Below are positions 45,544-55,444 of a DNA stretch of 64,000 nucleotides, in pieces. Source of the DNA: Exiguobacterium sp. Leaf196 (GTDB lineage: Bacteria; Bacillota; Bacilli; Exiguobacteriales; Exiguobacteriaceae); NCBI RefSeq assembly GCF_001423965.1, contig NZ_LMPV01000012.1, forward strand, positions 62,001 through 126,000, written 5' to 3'. Positions within the stretch are counted from its first letter, which is position 1. Every line of letters starts with the position of its first letter. Both the position numbers and the translations under genes were made by a program. The notes under the pieces are model-generated. The model was given only the letters and a program-made list of their open reading frames with translations. It did no database searches and was not told the DNA's origin.

Positions 45544-46947
45544 ATGAATGATCGAACAGATGCCACACAGTCGAAGCAATCATTCTTCAAGATGCCTCAT
45601 ACATATGCCATCATCATGGCGATTCTCATTATTTCAGTCATCTTGACGTACACGCTTCCAGCAGGACAATTCGACCGTGAAAAACAGGATGGTCAGACCG
45701 TCGTTATCGATGGTACCTATCGCGCGGTGGAGTCTGCACCTGTCAATTTCTTTGGTTTATTCGAAGCGATCCCGAAAGGAATGGAAGCAGGCGCTGCGAT
45801 CATCTTTTACATTTTCTTAGTCGGCGGTGTCTTCGGTATCATTCGTCAAACGGGTGCCATCGAAGCGGGAATCAATCAATTGATTCGTCGGTTTGGTCAA
45901 AAGGGACACATCATGATTCCGATGACGATGTTCGTCTTTTCGATTGCCGGAGCAACAATCGGGATGGCAGAGGAAACAATCATCTTTGTACCGATTGGTA
46001 TCATGCTCGCGCGTGCACTCGGTTATGACGCGATGACAGGAGCTGCAATCGTTAGTTTAGGAGCGGCGGTTGGTTTTGCTGGCGGGATGCTGAATCCGTT
46101 TACGGTAGGTGTTGCTCAATCGATCGCGGAAGTTCCACTCTTTAGCGGTCTTGGTTATCGAACCGCCGTTTATATCGTTTTCTTAGTCGTAACGATTCTT
46201 TATGTCATGACTTACGCACGGAAAGTCAAACAGGATCCAACGCGTAGCCTCGTTTATGATCTCGAACAACGTCGTGCGGAAGAAGCAGCAACGACGATTT
46301 CACGCTTTTCGAAACGTCATGCTTTTGTTTTACTGATTTTGATCGGTGGAATCACGCTCAACGTCATCGGAATTTTCGAGTGGGGCTGGTATTTGACGGA
46401 ACTGACAGCCTCGTTCTTGATCATTGGACTGATTGCTGGGATCATCACACTCGGTGTAAACGGTACTTTTGAGAGTCTGATTGACGGGGCGAAAGCCGTG
46501 ACGTTCGGTGCATTGATCGTTGGCTTTGCCCGTGCCATTGTCGTCATTCTTGAAGAAGGTCGTGTCATTGACACGGTCATTTACGGCTTATCGAATGCCG
46601 TAGGACATTTACCAACGTTCTTCGCTGTCATCGGAATGTACATCGTACAACTGATCACGAATTTCTTCATTCCATCGGGGAGCGGGCAAGCCGCGACAAC
46701 GATGCCAATCATGGCACCTTTATCTGACTTACTCGGTATCGAGCGTCAAGTAGCTGTTTTAGCATTTCAATACGGAGATGGATTGACGAACATGATTTTT
46801 CCGACAAGTGCGCATTTGATGGCGTTTCTTGCGATCGCAGGTATTCCGTATGAGCAATGGTTACGTTTCGTCTGGAAACTCTTCGCGATTTGGATTGCTT
46901 TAGCATGTGCCGCCTTATTACTTGCTGTGACGCTCGGTATTCAATGA
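45544..46947 (+). CDS. YfcC family membrane carrier
   Basis: 467 aa with about 12 hydrophobic helices. The first helix is followed by the family segment TYTLPAGQFDRE; other signatures are GATIGMAEETIIFVPIG, AVGFAGGMLNPFTVGVAQ and NFFIPSGSGQAATTMPIMAPL. YfcC/DcuC-like proteins carry C4-dicarboxylates or amino acids; the substrate here is unknown. AAAAGGAGG ribosome site. A terminator separates it from the DUF1028 gene. Confidence 0.88.
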   Translation: MNDRTDATQSKQSFFKMPHTYAIIMAILIISVILTYTLPAGQFDREKQDGQTVVIDGTYRAVESAPVNFFGLFEAIPKGMEAGAAIIFYIFLVGGVFGIIRQTGAIEAGINQLIRRFGQKGHIMIPMTMFVFSIAGATIGMAEETIIFVPIGIMLARALGYDAMTGAAIVSLGAAVGFAGGMLNPFTVGVAQSIAEVPLFSGLGYRTAVYIVFLVVTILYVMTYARKVKQDPTRSLVYDLEQRRAEEAATTISRFSKRHAFVLLILIGGITLNVIGIFEWGWYLTELTASFLIIGLIAGIITLGVNGTFESLIDGAKAVTFGALIVGFARAIVVILEEGRVIDTVIYGLSNAVGHLPTFFAVIGMYIVQLITNFFIPSGSGQAATTMPIMAPLSDLLGIERQVAVLAFQYGDGLTNMIFPTSAHLMAFLAIAGIPYEQWLRFVWKLFAIWIALACAALLLAVTLGIQ

Positions 46948-46952
46948 AGTCG

Positions 46953-46983
46953 ACCTTTCGGACATCCGTCCGGAAGGTTTTTC
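46953..46983 (+). terminator. Terminator after the YfcC gene
   Basis: ACCTTTCGGAC, loop ATCC, GTCCGGAAGGT, T5. Confidence 0.85.
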
Positions 46984-47046
46984 TGTTGCAGGAATCGGGA
47001 AGCGTTATCACGAACGGGTAGAGAAGTGATTAAAGGGGGAACTGAA

Positions 47047-47868
47047 GTGACATATTCAATCGTTGGTTATTGCGAGAAAGAACAAGCGTGGGGTGTTGCT
47101 GTCCAATCGAAATTTTTAGCTGTTGGGAGTGCTGTTCCGTTTGCGAAAGCGGGAGTAGGTGCTGTAGCGACACAATCATTTGCAAATACGACGTATGGTC
47201 CTGAAGGGTTGCAGATGATCGAACAAGGCGCTTCAGCGGATGAAGTGCTTCGTCGATTAACGGAAGCGGATGAAGGGCGAGCAGATCGTCAAGTCGGAAT
47301 CATCGATGCGCAGGGCAAAAGCGCGACTTTTACGGGAGAGAGATGTAACGACTGGGCAGGCGGAATTGCGGGGAAACATTTTGCGGCGCAAGGGAATATT
47401 CTTGTAGATGGCAATACGGTCAAAGAGATGGCACGTGTCTTTGAATCGACGCAAGGGCCACTCGCAGAACGGTTGTTGCGTGCGTTGGCTGCGGGGCAAG
47501 CAGCAGGCGGGGACTCACGTGGGATGCAATCAGCAGCACTGCTCGTCGTCAAGGAAGGTGGCGGATACGGTGGATTCAACGATCGCTATATTGATCTACG
47601 TGTTGATGATCACCCGAATCCAATTGAAGAACTCGAACGCATCTATCAATTGCACACACTTTACCTACAACCGAGTAAGCCGGAAGAAATCAAGCCCATC
47701 GATGATGCGTTAGAGTCGGAGTTGATGGATAAATTATTGACACTTGGCTACCGCGGTGATTTCGAAGAAGCGCTCCGGACATATCTGCATACGGAAAACT
47801 TTGAGATGCGCGAACAAGCGGATCGTGCGATTGATACACGTGTCCTTGCGTATATTCGATCCCAATGA
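47047..47868 (+). CDS. DUF1028 family protein
   Basis: 273 aa from a GTG at 47047 with AAGGGGG about seven bases upstream, giving MTYSIVGYCEKEQ. The segments WGVAVQSKFLAVGSAVPFA and GAVATQSFANTTYGPEGL are characteristic of DUF1028. These proteins resemble Ntn-hydrolases and their role is unknown. The C-terminal ~70 residues form a helical peptidoglycan-binding-like extension in some members. Confidence 0.85.
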   Translation: MTYSIVGYCEKEQAWGVAVQSKFLAVGSAVPFAKAGVGAVATQSFANTTYGPEGLQMIEQGASADEVLRRLTEADEGRADRQVGIIDAQGKSATFTGERCNDWAGGIAGKHFAAQGNILVDGNTVKEMARVFESTQGPLAERLLRALAAGQAAGGDSRGMQSAALLVVKEGGGYGGFNDRYIDLRVDDHPNPIEELERIYQLHTLYLQPSKPEEIKPIDDALESELMDKLLTLGYRGDFEEALRTYLHTENFEMREQADRAIDTRVLAYIRSQ

Positions 47869-47906
47869 AAACGACAGGATGGACCACGGTCCATCCTGTC
47901 GTTTTG
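47867..47906. terminator. Bidirectional terminator
   Basis: AAAACGACAGGATGGACC, loop AC, GGTCCATCCTGTCGTTTT between convergent genes. Confidence 0.92.
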
Positions 47907-47907
47907 T

Positions 47908-49545
47908 TCATGCTTGCGTCGACTGAGCACGAATCGGTACTTTAAATCCGGTCGCGATGAACCGTTCCATTTCCGGTTCCGATTTAGCATTCAAGCCAAC
48001 TGTCCCCTCTCCTTTTAGTGCCACATTCGTTAACTTAACGCGATTGATGTCAGGACCGATCGTAATCCCGTGTTTGGCAGAATCCTCGATCCGGATATCC
48101 CGAAGGCATACATCCTCAGCTCCGTTTTCTCCACCAAAGATTTGGATATCCGTTTTCGCGTGGCGAAATCCACTCATTTTTAACTGACTGATCGTAACGT
48201 TGCGTGCCTTATATTGAATTCCGATCATTGGCTGTTCTTGGTAGTCATAATACGGATCTCCTAGCACCGTGAAATCATGAATAACGACATTACGATAAGC
48301 GGAAACGACGAGTGCGCGTGGTTTTGAATTCGCATATAGCGCCGTATATTGAGGAGTCTGAGCAATCAAGCGTGTTGCGATGATATTGTAAGCCGTCTGA
48401 GACGTTGGATCACTTGCTTGATGATGCCCGATATGGCGGAAATTAAAGGCACGGTGGTCATCAATTGATAAATGACCAACGATTTTAACGGTTGAGGCAG
48501 CAGAAGAGGTCGCATGCGCCTTGATTTCAAGTCCACCGAAGCAACGACTTGATGCGTTATTGAATAACCAGATATCGCGTGACCCATCATCGATTTCAAT
48601 CCCGTTCGAATTGGAAAAACCTTCTGCATGGGCACGTCCACTTGGGTCATGCATAAAGCAGTTCGAGATGAAGAGATGGTCACTATGATGCGTCGTGATC
48701 CCGTCGTCTCCGAACCCGTAACCGGTCAATCCATCGAACCAGATGAATGAACTACTTAAGTTCGCTCGAGCACCGTCCCCGTTGTAATTGTAATACGGTG
48801 TCGAGATATCAAAACAATGGAGTCCTGGATTGACAGCTTCGACATCAAAGACCCAACCATAGGTGACGTGTGCGTATGTGAGACAACTGGAGTGATTGCC
48901 CCATGTGCTACTTTTCTTTGCGTCACCGATTCGTTTGATGTTCCAATCAAGCGTCATTTTCTCAACAAGCAGGTGATGATTGCCAAGGAGATAATTTTGG
49001 TTCGTCACAAGACGTCGTCCTTTAGGTGCGTCATCGTGCATCTTTATAATCGTTTTCCCTTTGCCAGCTCCCGTTAAAATCGTATAACTAGGCAAACGAA
49101 TTCCTCGAACGATGTACGTACCGGCTGGGACATGGACTTGTCGATGTCCATCACCGAGCGCTTCGATGAACGCTTGTGTATCATCTGTCTGTCCATCACC
49201 GACCGCACCATAGGAAGTGATATCAACGATTTCGACTTCACTGATCAAACGTTCGAACTCATGATTGAGCCGCCCGAACCAACTCGGTCGAATCTCATCG
49301 TGTGGCGTTACGAAAGCTGGTGTCAGCGGTAGGATATGTTTATCACGGTTTGTCAAAAATAACGGTGAGATCATCGAACGAAGTGTTCGACTGAGGCTAG
49401 GATCACGTCGTGGTGCAATAAATGTACTATCGTGTAGTAGTTGTTCTGCTTGTCGAACAGCCTGTTCGTTGCTTGATGTTTCAACGTATTCTTGAATCAG
49501 CGCCGCATTTTGATACGGATCATGCGTGTGATCGAGTTTCAACAT
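47908..49545 (-). CDS. Pectate-lyase-superfamily beta-helix protein without signal peptide
   Basis: 545 aa. Residues ~1-105 are a soluble helical/loop region; then VDITSYGAVGDGQTDDTQAF (near 107) opens a right-handed beta-helix, a start common to GH28, pectate-lyase-3 and phage tailspikes. Later coils contain GFGDDGITTHHSDHLFISN and NGIEIDDGSRDIW. There is no secretion signal, so it acts inside, leaves by another route, or is released by lysis. No phage or CAZyme genes nearby. The substrate is probably a polysaccharide, an inference. Confidence 0.72.
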   Translation of the reverse strand: MLKLDHTHDPYQNAALIQEYVETSSNEQAVRQAEQLLHDSTFIAPRRDPSLSRTLRSMISPLFLTNRDKHILPLTPAFVTPHDEIRPSWFGRLNHEFERLISEVEIVDITSYGAVGDGQTDDTQAFIEALGDGHRQVHVPAGTYIVRGIRLPSYTILTGAGKGKTIIKMHDDAPKGRRLVTNQNYLLGNHHLLVEKMTLDWNIKRIGDAKKSSTWGNHSSCLTYAHVTYGWVFDVEAVNPGLHCFDISTPYYNYNGDGARANLSSSFIWFDGLTGYGFGDDGITTHHSDHLFISNCFMHDPSGRAHAEGFSNSNGIEIDDGSRDIWLFNNASSRCFGGLEIKAHATSSAASTVKIVGHLSIDDHRAFNFRHIGHHQASDPTSQTAYNIIATRLIAQTPQYTALYANSKPRALVVSAYRNVVIHDFTVLGDPYYDYQEQPMIGIQYKARNVTISQLKMSGFRHAKTDIQIFGGENGAEDVCLRDIRIEDSAKHGITIGPDINRVKLTNVALKGEGTVGLNAKSEPEMERFIATGFKVPIRAQSTQA

Positions 49546-49686
49546 GAAATAGTTCTCCTCTCTGAATAGGTCTGTCTACCTTTTCCCCTCTAATTGAACA
49601 ATCATTCCTTGTTTCATAACATCCATAAAAATACACTAAAACTATACAGTTGGATTATAATGGATTTATAAAAAGGAGGGCTTTTG

Positions 49687-50454
49687 ATGTCACTTCGCAA
49701 ACGACTCGTAATTGGTATCGGATTGATTTTGCTGATCGTAGGGATCGCTAAGCCACTGACGGAAGCGGCTTTTCAAGCATTGAAGCCACAAGCGATAAAG
49801 ATGTCAGGAGTCGAAACGAACGGATCGTGTAAACCGAACTGCAAGAACAACGGCAAGCTGTTAAACATTCCATTTCTTTCGTGGTTGCCTAAAAAGCAGA
49901 CGAAGAATGACGAAGATTTACGTGTTTGGGACACGAATGAAAAGCCCAAAAAGCAGAAAGACCTCAAACCGAAAAAGAATAAGCTCATCGTTGTAGGGGT
50001 TGAAAATGCTAAGCGAGGTATGAATGAAAAAGGGGAATCGTCCTCATCGATGTTACTGATGAGTCTGATTGTTCTACCTCTATTCATCATAAGCTATATC
50101 GTTTGGCGGAAACGTCGAAAGACCAAGAAACAGGATGAGGACTCGATCAGAACTGACACCCCGTTACAGTCCTTAGACAACGACTTTGTTATAAAAGAGA
50201 ACTCGATCGAGCTGCCAGATGCCTGGATTCGTAAACAACTCATCCAGTTCAATCACATACTCCCGACCCGCTTACGGCGACACGATACAGAAACACTTCA
50301 GGAATGGTGCCTGCGTATCGGATTCCAACCGTCACATGTCCTAATAAAAGCCTATCTCTTAGAACGCTATACAGACCGAGCTACTACGATATCGGAGATG
50401 GACAAGCAAACGATTCAGGGGGAATTTGGAGCCTTCGTCCATCAGTTTGATTGA
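49687..50454 (+). CDS. Membrane protein with DUF4129-like C-terminus, unknown
   Basis: 255 aa from the ATG at 49687 (AAAGGAGGG ribosome site). Helix 1 at about residues 7-24, an extracellular basic stretch with two cysteines (GSCKPNCKNN), helix 2 at about 120-140 (LLMSLIVLPLFIISYIVW), then a cytosolic domain. LRRHDTETLQEWCLRIG followed by a Tyr-containing helix resembles DUF4129, usually found in transglutaminase-like membrane proteins. No transglutaminase gene is adjacent. Low-confidence resemblance. Confidence 0.65.
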   Translation: MSLRKRLVIGIGLILLIVGIAKPLTEAAFQALKPQAIKMSGVETNGSCKPNCKNNGKLLNIPFLSWLPKKQTKNDEDLRVWDTNEKPKKQKDLKPKKNKLIVVGVENAKRGMNEKGESSSSMLLMSLIVLPLFIISYIVWRKRRKTKKQDEDSIRTDTPLQSLDNDFVIKENSIELPDAWIRKQLIQFNHILPTRLRRHDTETLQEWCLRIGFQPSHVLIKAYLLERYTDRATTISEMDKQTIQGEFGAFVHQFD

Positions 50455-50503
50455 AACCTTTTGAAAGGAATGACGTAAATGGAATAGGAAAGGGGAGTTG
50501 ATG

Positions 50504-51010
50504 ATGTACCTAGCAGATGCCGTGAAATTAAAGAGTATTCTGAGGAAACAGCTTGATCAGCTGATTGAAGAAATGGAGCGCGTAGCGTTCATTGATTTAG
50601 AAAAGGGAGAAGCACTCCCCGCACAACAAGGCCGGAGCTTAACCGACGTCGAAGCCGCCATGGACATCGTACGTCATGATATGCGAGTCTTGGATCGTCT
50701 CGTCTATGCGGCGAATCTAGAAACTGTCATCGTGACGGACGAAGGAGAAATGCCGCTCGTCGAAGCAATCGAGTGGGCGACCCAATTGCGGGCAAAGGCA
50801 CAAAATTATCAGATGCTCGCAAGTCGATCAAAACGCGAGTTCCAATACGGATTTGAAGGGACGACGATCATTCGTCATGCCTTATTCGATCCAGATGCCT
50901 ATCGCTTAAAAGCGGAGGAAGTGGAACGGCAAGCACACAAAGTATCGAATGCGATCAATGCCGCGAACTATCAAACGACAATTGACTTTGATGGTGGACG
51001 TTATATGTAA
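50504..51010 (+). CDS. DIP1984 family protein
   Basis: 168 aa from an ATG at 50504 or 50501; AAGGGGAG at 50490-50497. Helical: YLADAVKLKSILRKQLDQLIEEME at the start, then RSLTDVEAAMDIVRHDMRVLDRLVYAANLET and LVEAIEWATQLRAKAQNYQML. This pattern is the DIP1984/septicolysin-like family of unknown function. Followed by a structured RNA region. Confidence 0.78.
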   Translation: MYLADAVKLKSILRKQLDQLIEEMERVAFIDLEKGEALPAQQGRSLTDVEAAMDIVRHDMRVLDRLVYAANLETVIVTDEGEMPLVEAIEWATQLRAKAQNYQMLASRSKREFQYGFEGTTIIRHALFDPDAYRLKAEEVERQAHKVSNAINAANYQTTIDFDGGRYM

Positions 51011-51209
51011 CTCCTTGACGTGGTGAGACTCCACGTCAAGGAGAGGGGACGGACCTCAATTTTCCTCTGTGGAGAAGAGATGGCGATGGCAAACCGATGA
51101 CCATGAACCATTGACAGGCTGACCTGTTACCTTTGACCACCTATGGAACGCTGATGTTTTTTTCCGTCCCCGCTCCCTGTCGTTTCTTTGAGAAACGACA
51201 GGGATTTTT
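51011..51209 (+). ncRNA. Structured leader or small RNA of unknown class
   Basis: Three elements in a row. (A) CTCCTTGACGTGG, loop of 7, CCACGTCAAGGAG (51011-51043), with no T tail. (B) GGGGACGGA (51045-51053) paired to TCCGTCCCC (51163-51171), enclosing about 109 bases with an internal ACAGG-CTGA-CCTGT hairpin. (C) a 13-bp terminator, CCCTGTCGTTTCT, loop TTG (51175-51203), then ATTTTT. It ends 57 bases before the AcuI-like gene. I cannot match it to a known riboswitch or RNA family. Confidence 0.45.
51175..51209 (+). terminator. Terminator between the structured leader and the AcuI-like gene
   Basis: CCCTGTCGTTTCT, loop TTG, AGAAACGACAGGG, then ATTTTT. Perfect 13-bp stem. Confidence 0.88.
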
Positions 51210-51265
51210 AGTGTGTCGATGGAAACAACAGGGTATAGAGAAGCACAAGAGAAAGGAGAGACATC

Positions 51266-52249
51266 ATGAAACACACTTTTTCAGCATTCGTCGTACGAGA
51301 GGTGGATGGGAACTATGAAGGGAAGGTTGAGGCGAAACAAGTCGATGATTTACCGGAAGGAGACGTCTTAATTCGTGTCACGCATTCCTGTGTCAATTAT
51401 AAGGATGCCTTATCGATGTCGGGTAATCGAGGGGTGACGAAATCCTATCCGCACACACCAGGCGTTGACGCAGCAGGATATATCGAACAAACGACAGATG
51501 CACGGTTTCAAAGCGGTCAAGCGGTCGTCGTCAATGGCTTTGATTTTGGAATGAATACCTCTGGCGGATTTCAAGAATACATACGCGTACCAGCCGATTG
51601 GGTGACGCCACTTCCAGAATCCATTCGCCCATTAGAAGCGATGCGACATGGAACGGCAGGATTGACAGCAGCGCAATCAGTCGATGAACTATCACGAATT
51701 GTCTCAAAGGAGACAGGACCCATCCTTGTGACTGGAGCGACAGGAGGTGTCGGTACGATTGCGATCGCCTTACTGATTCGATTAGGCTATACAGTACACG
51801 CCGTAACCGGGAAACGAGTAGAACAAGAACGATTACTTAAAAAAGGTGTGGCGGAGGTATTAGACCGCACTACGTTCTTAGAAGAAACAGACCGTCCATT
51901 AAAAAAAGGAACGTATGCAGGTGTCATTGATACGGTAGGGGGTCCATTGCTCGCATCCGTCATTCGCTTCGTACAGTATGGTGGTGTCGTGACGACGTGT
52001 GGTAACGTCGGTGGGGCAGAGATGACGCTGACAGTCTATCCCTTCATCCTGCGTGGCATTCGTTTGATCGGAATCGATGCGGTACAAACACCAATTGCAT
52101 ATCGAGAGATCTTATGGCAACGGCTGGCGGATGAGTGGCGTGTCGATCTTGAACCAGAAGTCGACGTCAAAACACTGAACGACTTACCTAAAATCGCAGA
52201 AGCTCTGCTGACTTCTCGTCATCGTGGTCGAACTGTCATCGAAATTTAA
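51266..52249 (+). CDS. YhdH/YhfP (AcuI)-type quinone oxidoreductase
   Basis: 327-aa zinc-free MDR reductase. N-terminal CVNYKDALSMSG and THSCVNYKDAL, then Rossmann LVTGATGGVGTIAIALL near residue 151 and DTVGGPLL near 224. Family members reduce acrylyl-CoA (AcuI) or quinones with NADPH. GAAAGGAGAG ribosome site. Preceded by a structured leader with a terminator, which may control it. Confidence 0.88.
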   Translation: MKHTFSAFVVREVDGNYEGKVEAKQVDDLPEGDVLIRVTHSCVNYKDALSMSGNRGVTKSYPHTPGVDAAGYIEQTTDARFQSGQAVVVNGFDFGMNTSGGFQEYIRVPADWVTPLPESIRPLEAMRHGTAGLTAAQSVDELSRIVSKETGPILVTGATGGVGTIAIALLIRLGYTVHAVTGKRVEQERLLKKGVAEVLDRTTFLEETDRPLKKGTYAGVIDTVGGPLLASVIRFVQYGGVVTTCGNVGGAEMTLTVYPFILRGIRLIGIDAVQTPIAYREILWQRLADEWRVDLEPEVDVKTLNDLPKIAEALLTSRHRGRTVIEI

Positions 52250-52316
52250 ATATTTCGAGTAAACATTGGTGGTATAGTGGGGAAAAACTGTGTCGACTTT
52301 TCAGGAGGAACCATAC

Positions 52317-53177
52317 ATGAGTGAACACCAACAAGAACGACAGTCTCGACAAGAACGACGGAAACAGAAACGTAATCGCCGAGGGATTGCGTTTGGCGGT
52401 ATTTTAGCAACGCTATTCATCGTAGGTGGCTGGTTGTATATGTTGACGAATAACGATGCCTCTCAAGCAACATCGACGCTTGAGAAGCCGAAAACGACGG
52501 ATCAAGCAACGAAAAACGAAAAGTCGAAGAAAGAGGCAGCCTCGACAAAGGATCCAAAAGAAGCGAAAAAAGAGAAGAAGAAATCAAAGAAAAAGGCGGC
52601 AGAGTATGCGCAAGCAGCTTGGGTGACACGTCCGTTCGCGAACGTCTATCGCGATGCAAGTCGAAGTAGTGTCATCTATAAAGCAGATTTAGGTGATGTC
52701 TATGAGGTATTGGATGCAAAAGACGGAATGGTCCACTTGAAACTAAACGATAGTATCGAAGGGTATTTGCCTGAGACCGATGTCCGATTAGAAGCACCAA
52801 AAGGAACATCAGATAAAGCAGTCCTTACGGCACTCTCGCAAGCAGTTGCCAACCAACCGATTGATAAGCCGGAGCAGTATCTCGGAAAACCAATTGCTGA
52901 GTTCGAAGCAAAATATGGTGCTGTTGGTAATACGCAACAGGACGCGGTCAATACGTATTACTTCTCAAACGCCGGATACCTGCTCGTCGTCTCGGACGGA
53001 ATCATTGAAGCGATCGACTGGACGAATGCCTCAACGAACGCCTTGTCAACGCTCGGTGAACCTGTCGTCGATACGAGCTATGGGACATGGTACGAGGGAG
53101 AATCTTTACAATTGAAAGTATTCCCGGACAACGGAAAGATGCGCTTACGTCTTGCCCGTGATCCTGGACAAGACTAA
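52317..53177 (+). CDS. Membrane-anchored SH3-domain protein with DUF4309-like region
   Basis: 286 aa from the ATG at 52317 (AGGAGGAA at 52303-52310). Basic N-terminus, one transmembrane helix (about residues 24-42), then a Lys/Glu/Ala-rich linker to ~95, an SH3-like domain (NVYRDASRSSVIYKADLGDV) and a C-terminal region (YLGKPIAEFEAKYG, YYFSNAGYLLVV) like DUF4309. It probably faces the cell wall. Function unknown. Confidence 0.72.
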   Translation: MSEHQQERQSRQERRKQKRNRRGIAFGGILATLFIVGGWLYMLTNNDASQATSTLEKPKTTDQATKNEKSKKEAASTKDPKEAKKEKKKSKKKAAEYAQAAWVTRPFANVYRDASRSSVIYKADLGDVYEVLDAKDGMVHLKLNDSIEGYLPETDVRLEAPKGTSDKAVLTALSQAVANQPIDKPEQYLGKPIAEFEAKYGAVGNTQQDAVNTYYFSNAGYLLVVSDGIIEAIDWTNASTNALSTLGEPVVDTSYGTWYEGESLQLKVFPDNGKMRLRLARDPGQD

Positions 53178-53180
53178 TGG

Positions 53181-53216
53181 AAAGACGGATTTGCTCCACG
53201 CGAATCCGTCTTTTTT
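53181..53216 (+). terminator. Terminator after the SH3 protein gene
   Basis: AAAGACGGATT, loop, AATCCGTCTTT, T run. Confidence 0.88.
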
Positions 53217-53222
53217 GCGCAT

Positions 53223-53254
53223 AAAAAACCTCCCGAGTCCGACACTCGGAAGGA
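53223..53254 (-). terminator. Terminator after the M4 protease gene
   Basis: On the minus strand CCTTCCGAG, loop TGTCGGA, CTCGGGAGG, then T6. Confidence 0.8.
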
Positions 53255-53284
53255 AATATGAAAATCCTTTGGGAGGAGATTTTC

Positions 53285-54853
<1,569 letters not shown>

Positions 54854-54966
54854 CTATGCCAAAGAATTAAGAAAGCGAGAATAAGTCATTCGAATTAAAT
54901 CGAATTTTCTGAATATAGTCCGTAGTACCTGTACTGAATTATTAAGTATGAAAGATATTTCAACGC

Positions 54967-54995
54967 AAAAAAAGAACCATTCAAGCGAATGGTTC
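54967..54995 (-). terminator. Terminator after the GyrI-like gene
   Basis: GAACCATTC, loop, GAATGGTTC; on the minus strand followed by T7. It overlaps the last bases of the gene. Confidence 0.8.
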
Positions 54996-55425
54996 AACGA
55001 ATCCGTTGGTAGAGATGGTGGACATCGTCCCGAGTCTCATCAATCTTAAAGTCATTAGGATCAAGTTCAATCCCTTGCTTAGAGGCAAAACGTTGAATTT
55101 TTTCGAAGGACTTCCAAATTTCGATATCAGGTCCTTCATGTTTCCAAAAAACATAACGTGCAGCAGGAATACGGTGACCTTTCATTCCTTTTGGAATACC
55201 GTCGAGTGACGAGACCGGATACCCGACACATTGCGAGTATTTGGTTCCGTTTCGTTCAAGTGAGATATCGAGCGGATAGCTATCTGGTTTTGCAGGAATC
55301 TCATGTGAGCGTCTTGAAAATTCACGCCAGAGTTCCGGCATCAACGTATGCAATTCGTTTTCTTCACATGTCAGTCCAAGACCAACAAAATAAAATTCAT
55401 GACGTTCCACGATTTTAGGATGCAT
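54994..55425 (-). CDS. GyrI-like / AraC-effector-binding-domain protein
   Basis: 143 aa from the ATG at 55425 (GAAAGGAG ribosome site). Stand-alone effector-binding domain of the GyrI/SOUL-like fold: FVGLGLTCEENE, WREFSRRSHEIP, YVFWKHEGPDIEIWKSFE. Such proteins bind small drugs or cations; there is no DNA-binding domain here. It ends 20 bases before the stop of the HD-GYP gene upstream of it. Confidence 0.75.
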   Translation of the reverse strand: MHPKIVERHEFYFVGLGLTCEENELHTLMPELWREFSRRSHEIPAKPDSYPLDISLERNGTKYSQCVGYPVSSLDGIPKGMKGHRIPAARYVFWKHEGPDIEIWKSFEKIQRFASKQGIELDPNDFKIDETRDDVHHLYQRIR

Positions 55426-55444
55426 GAGAAACTCCTTTCCATAC

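Noticed and set aside
51011-51043. Intrinsic terminator after the DIP1984 gene
   Set aside because: The hairpin is perfect but neither strand has a T run after it, so it was described as part of the structured leader instead.
51011-51209. T-box or SAM riboswitch for the leader
   Set aside because: No T-box AGGGTGGNACCGCG core and no S-box P1/P3 signature were found.
51056-51274. 72-codon minus-strand open frame across the leader
   Set aside because: No ribosome site or conserved features; it contains both arms of RNA helices.
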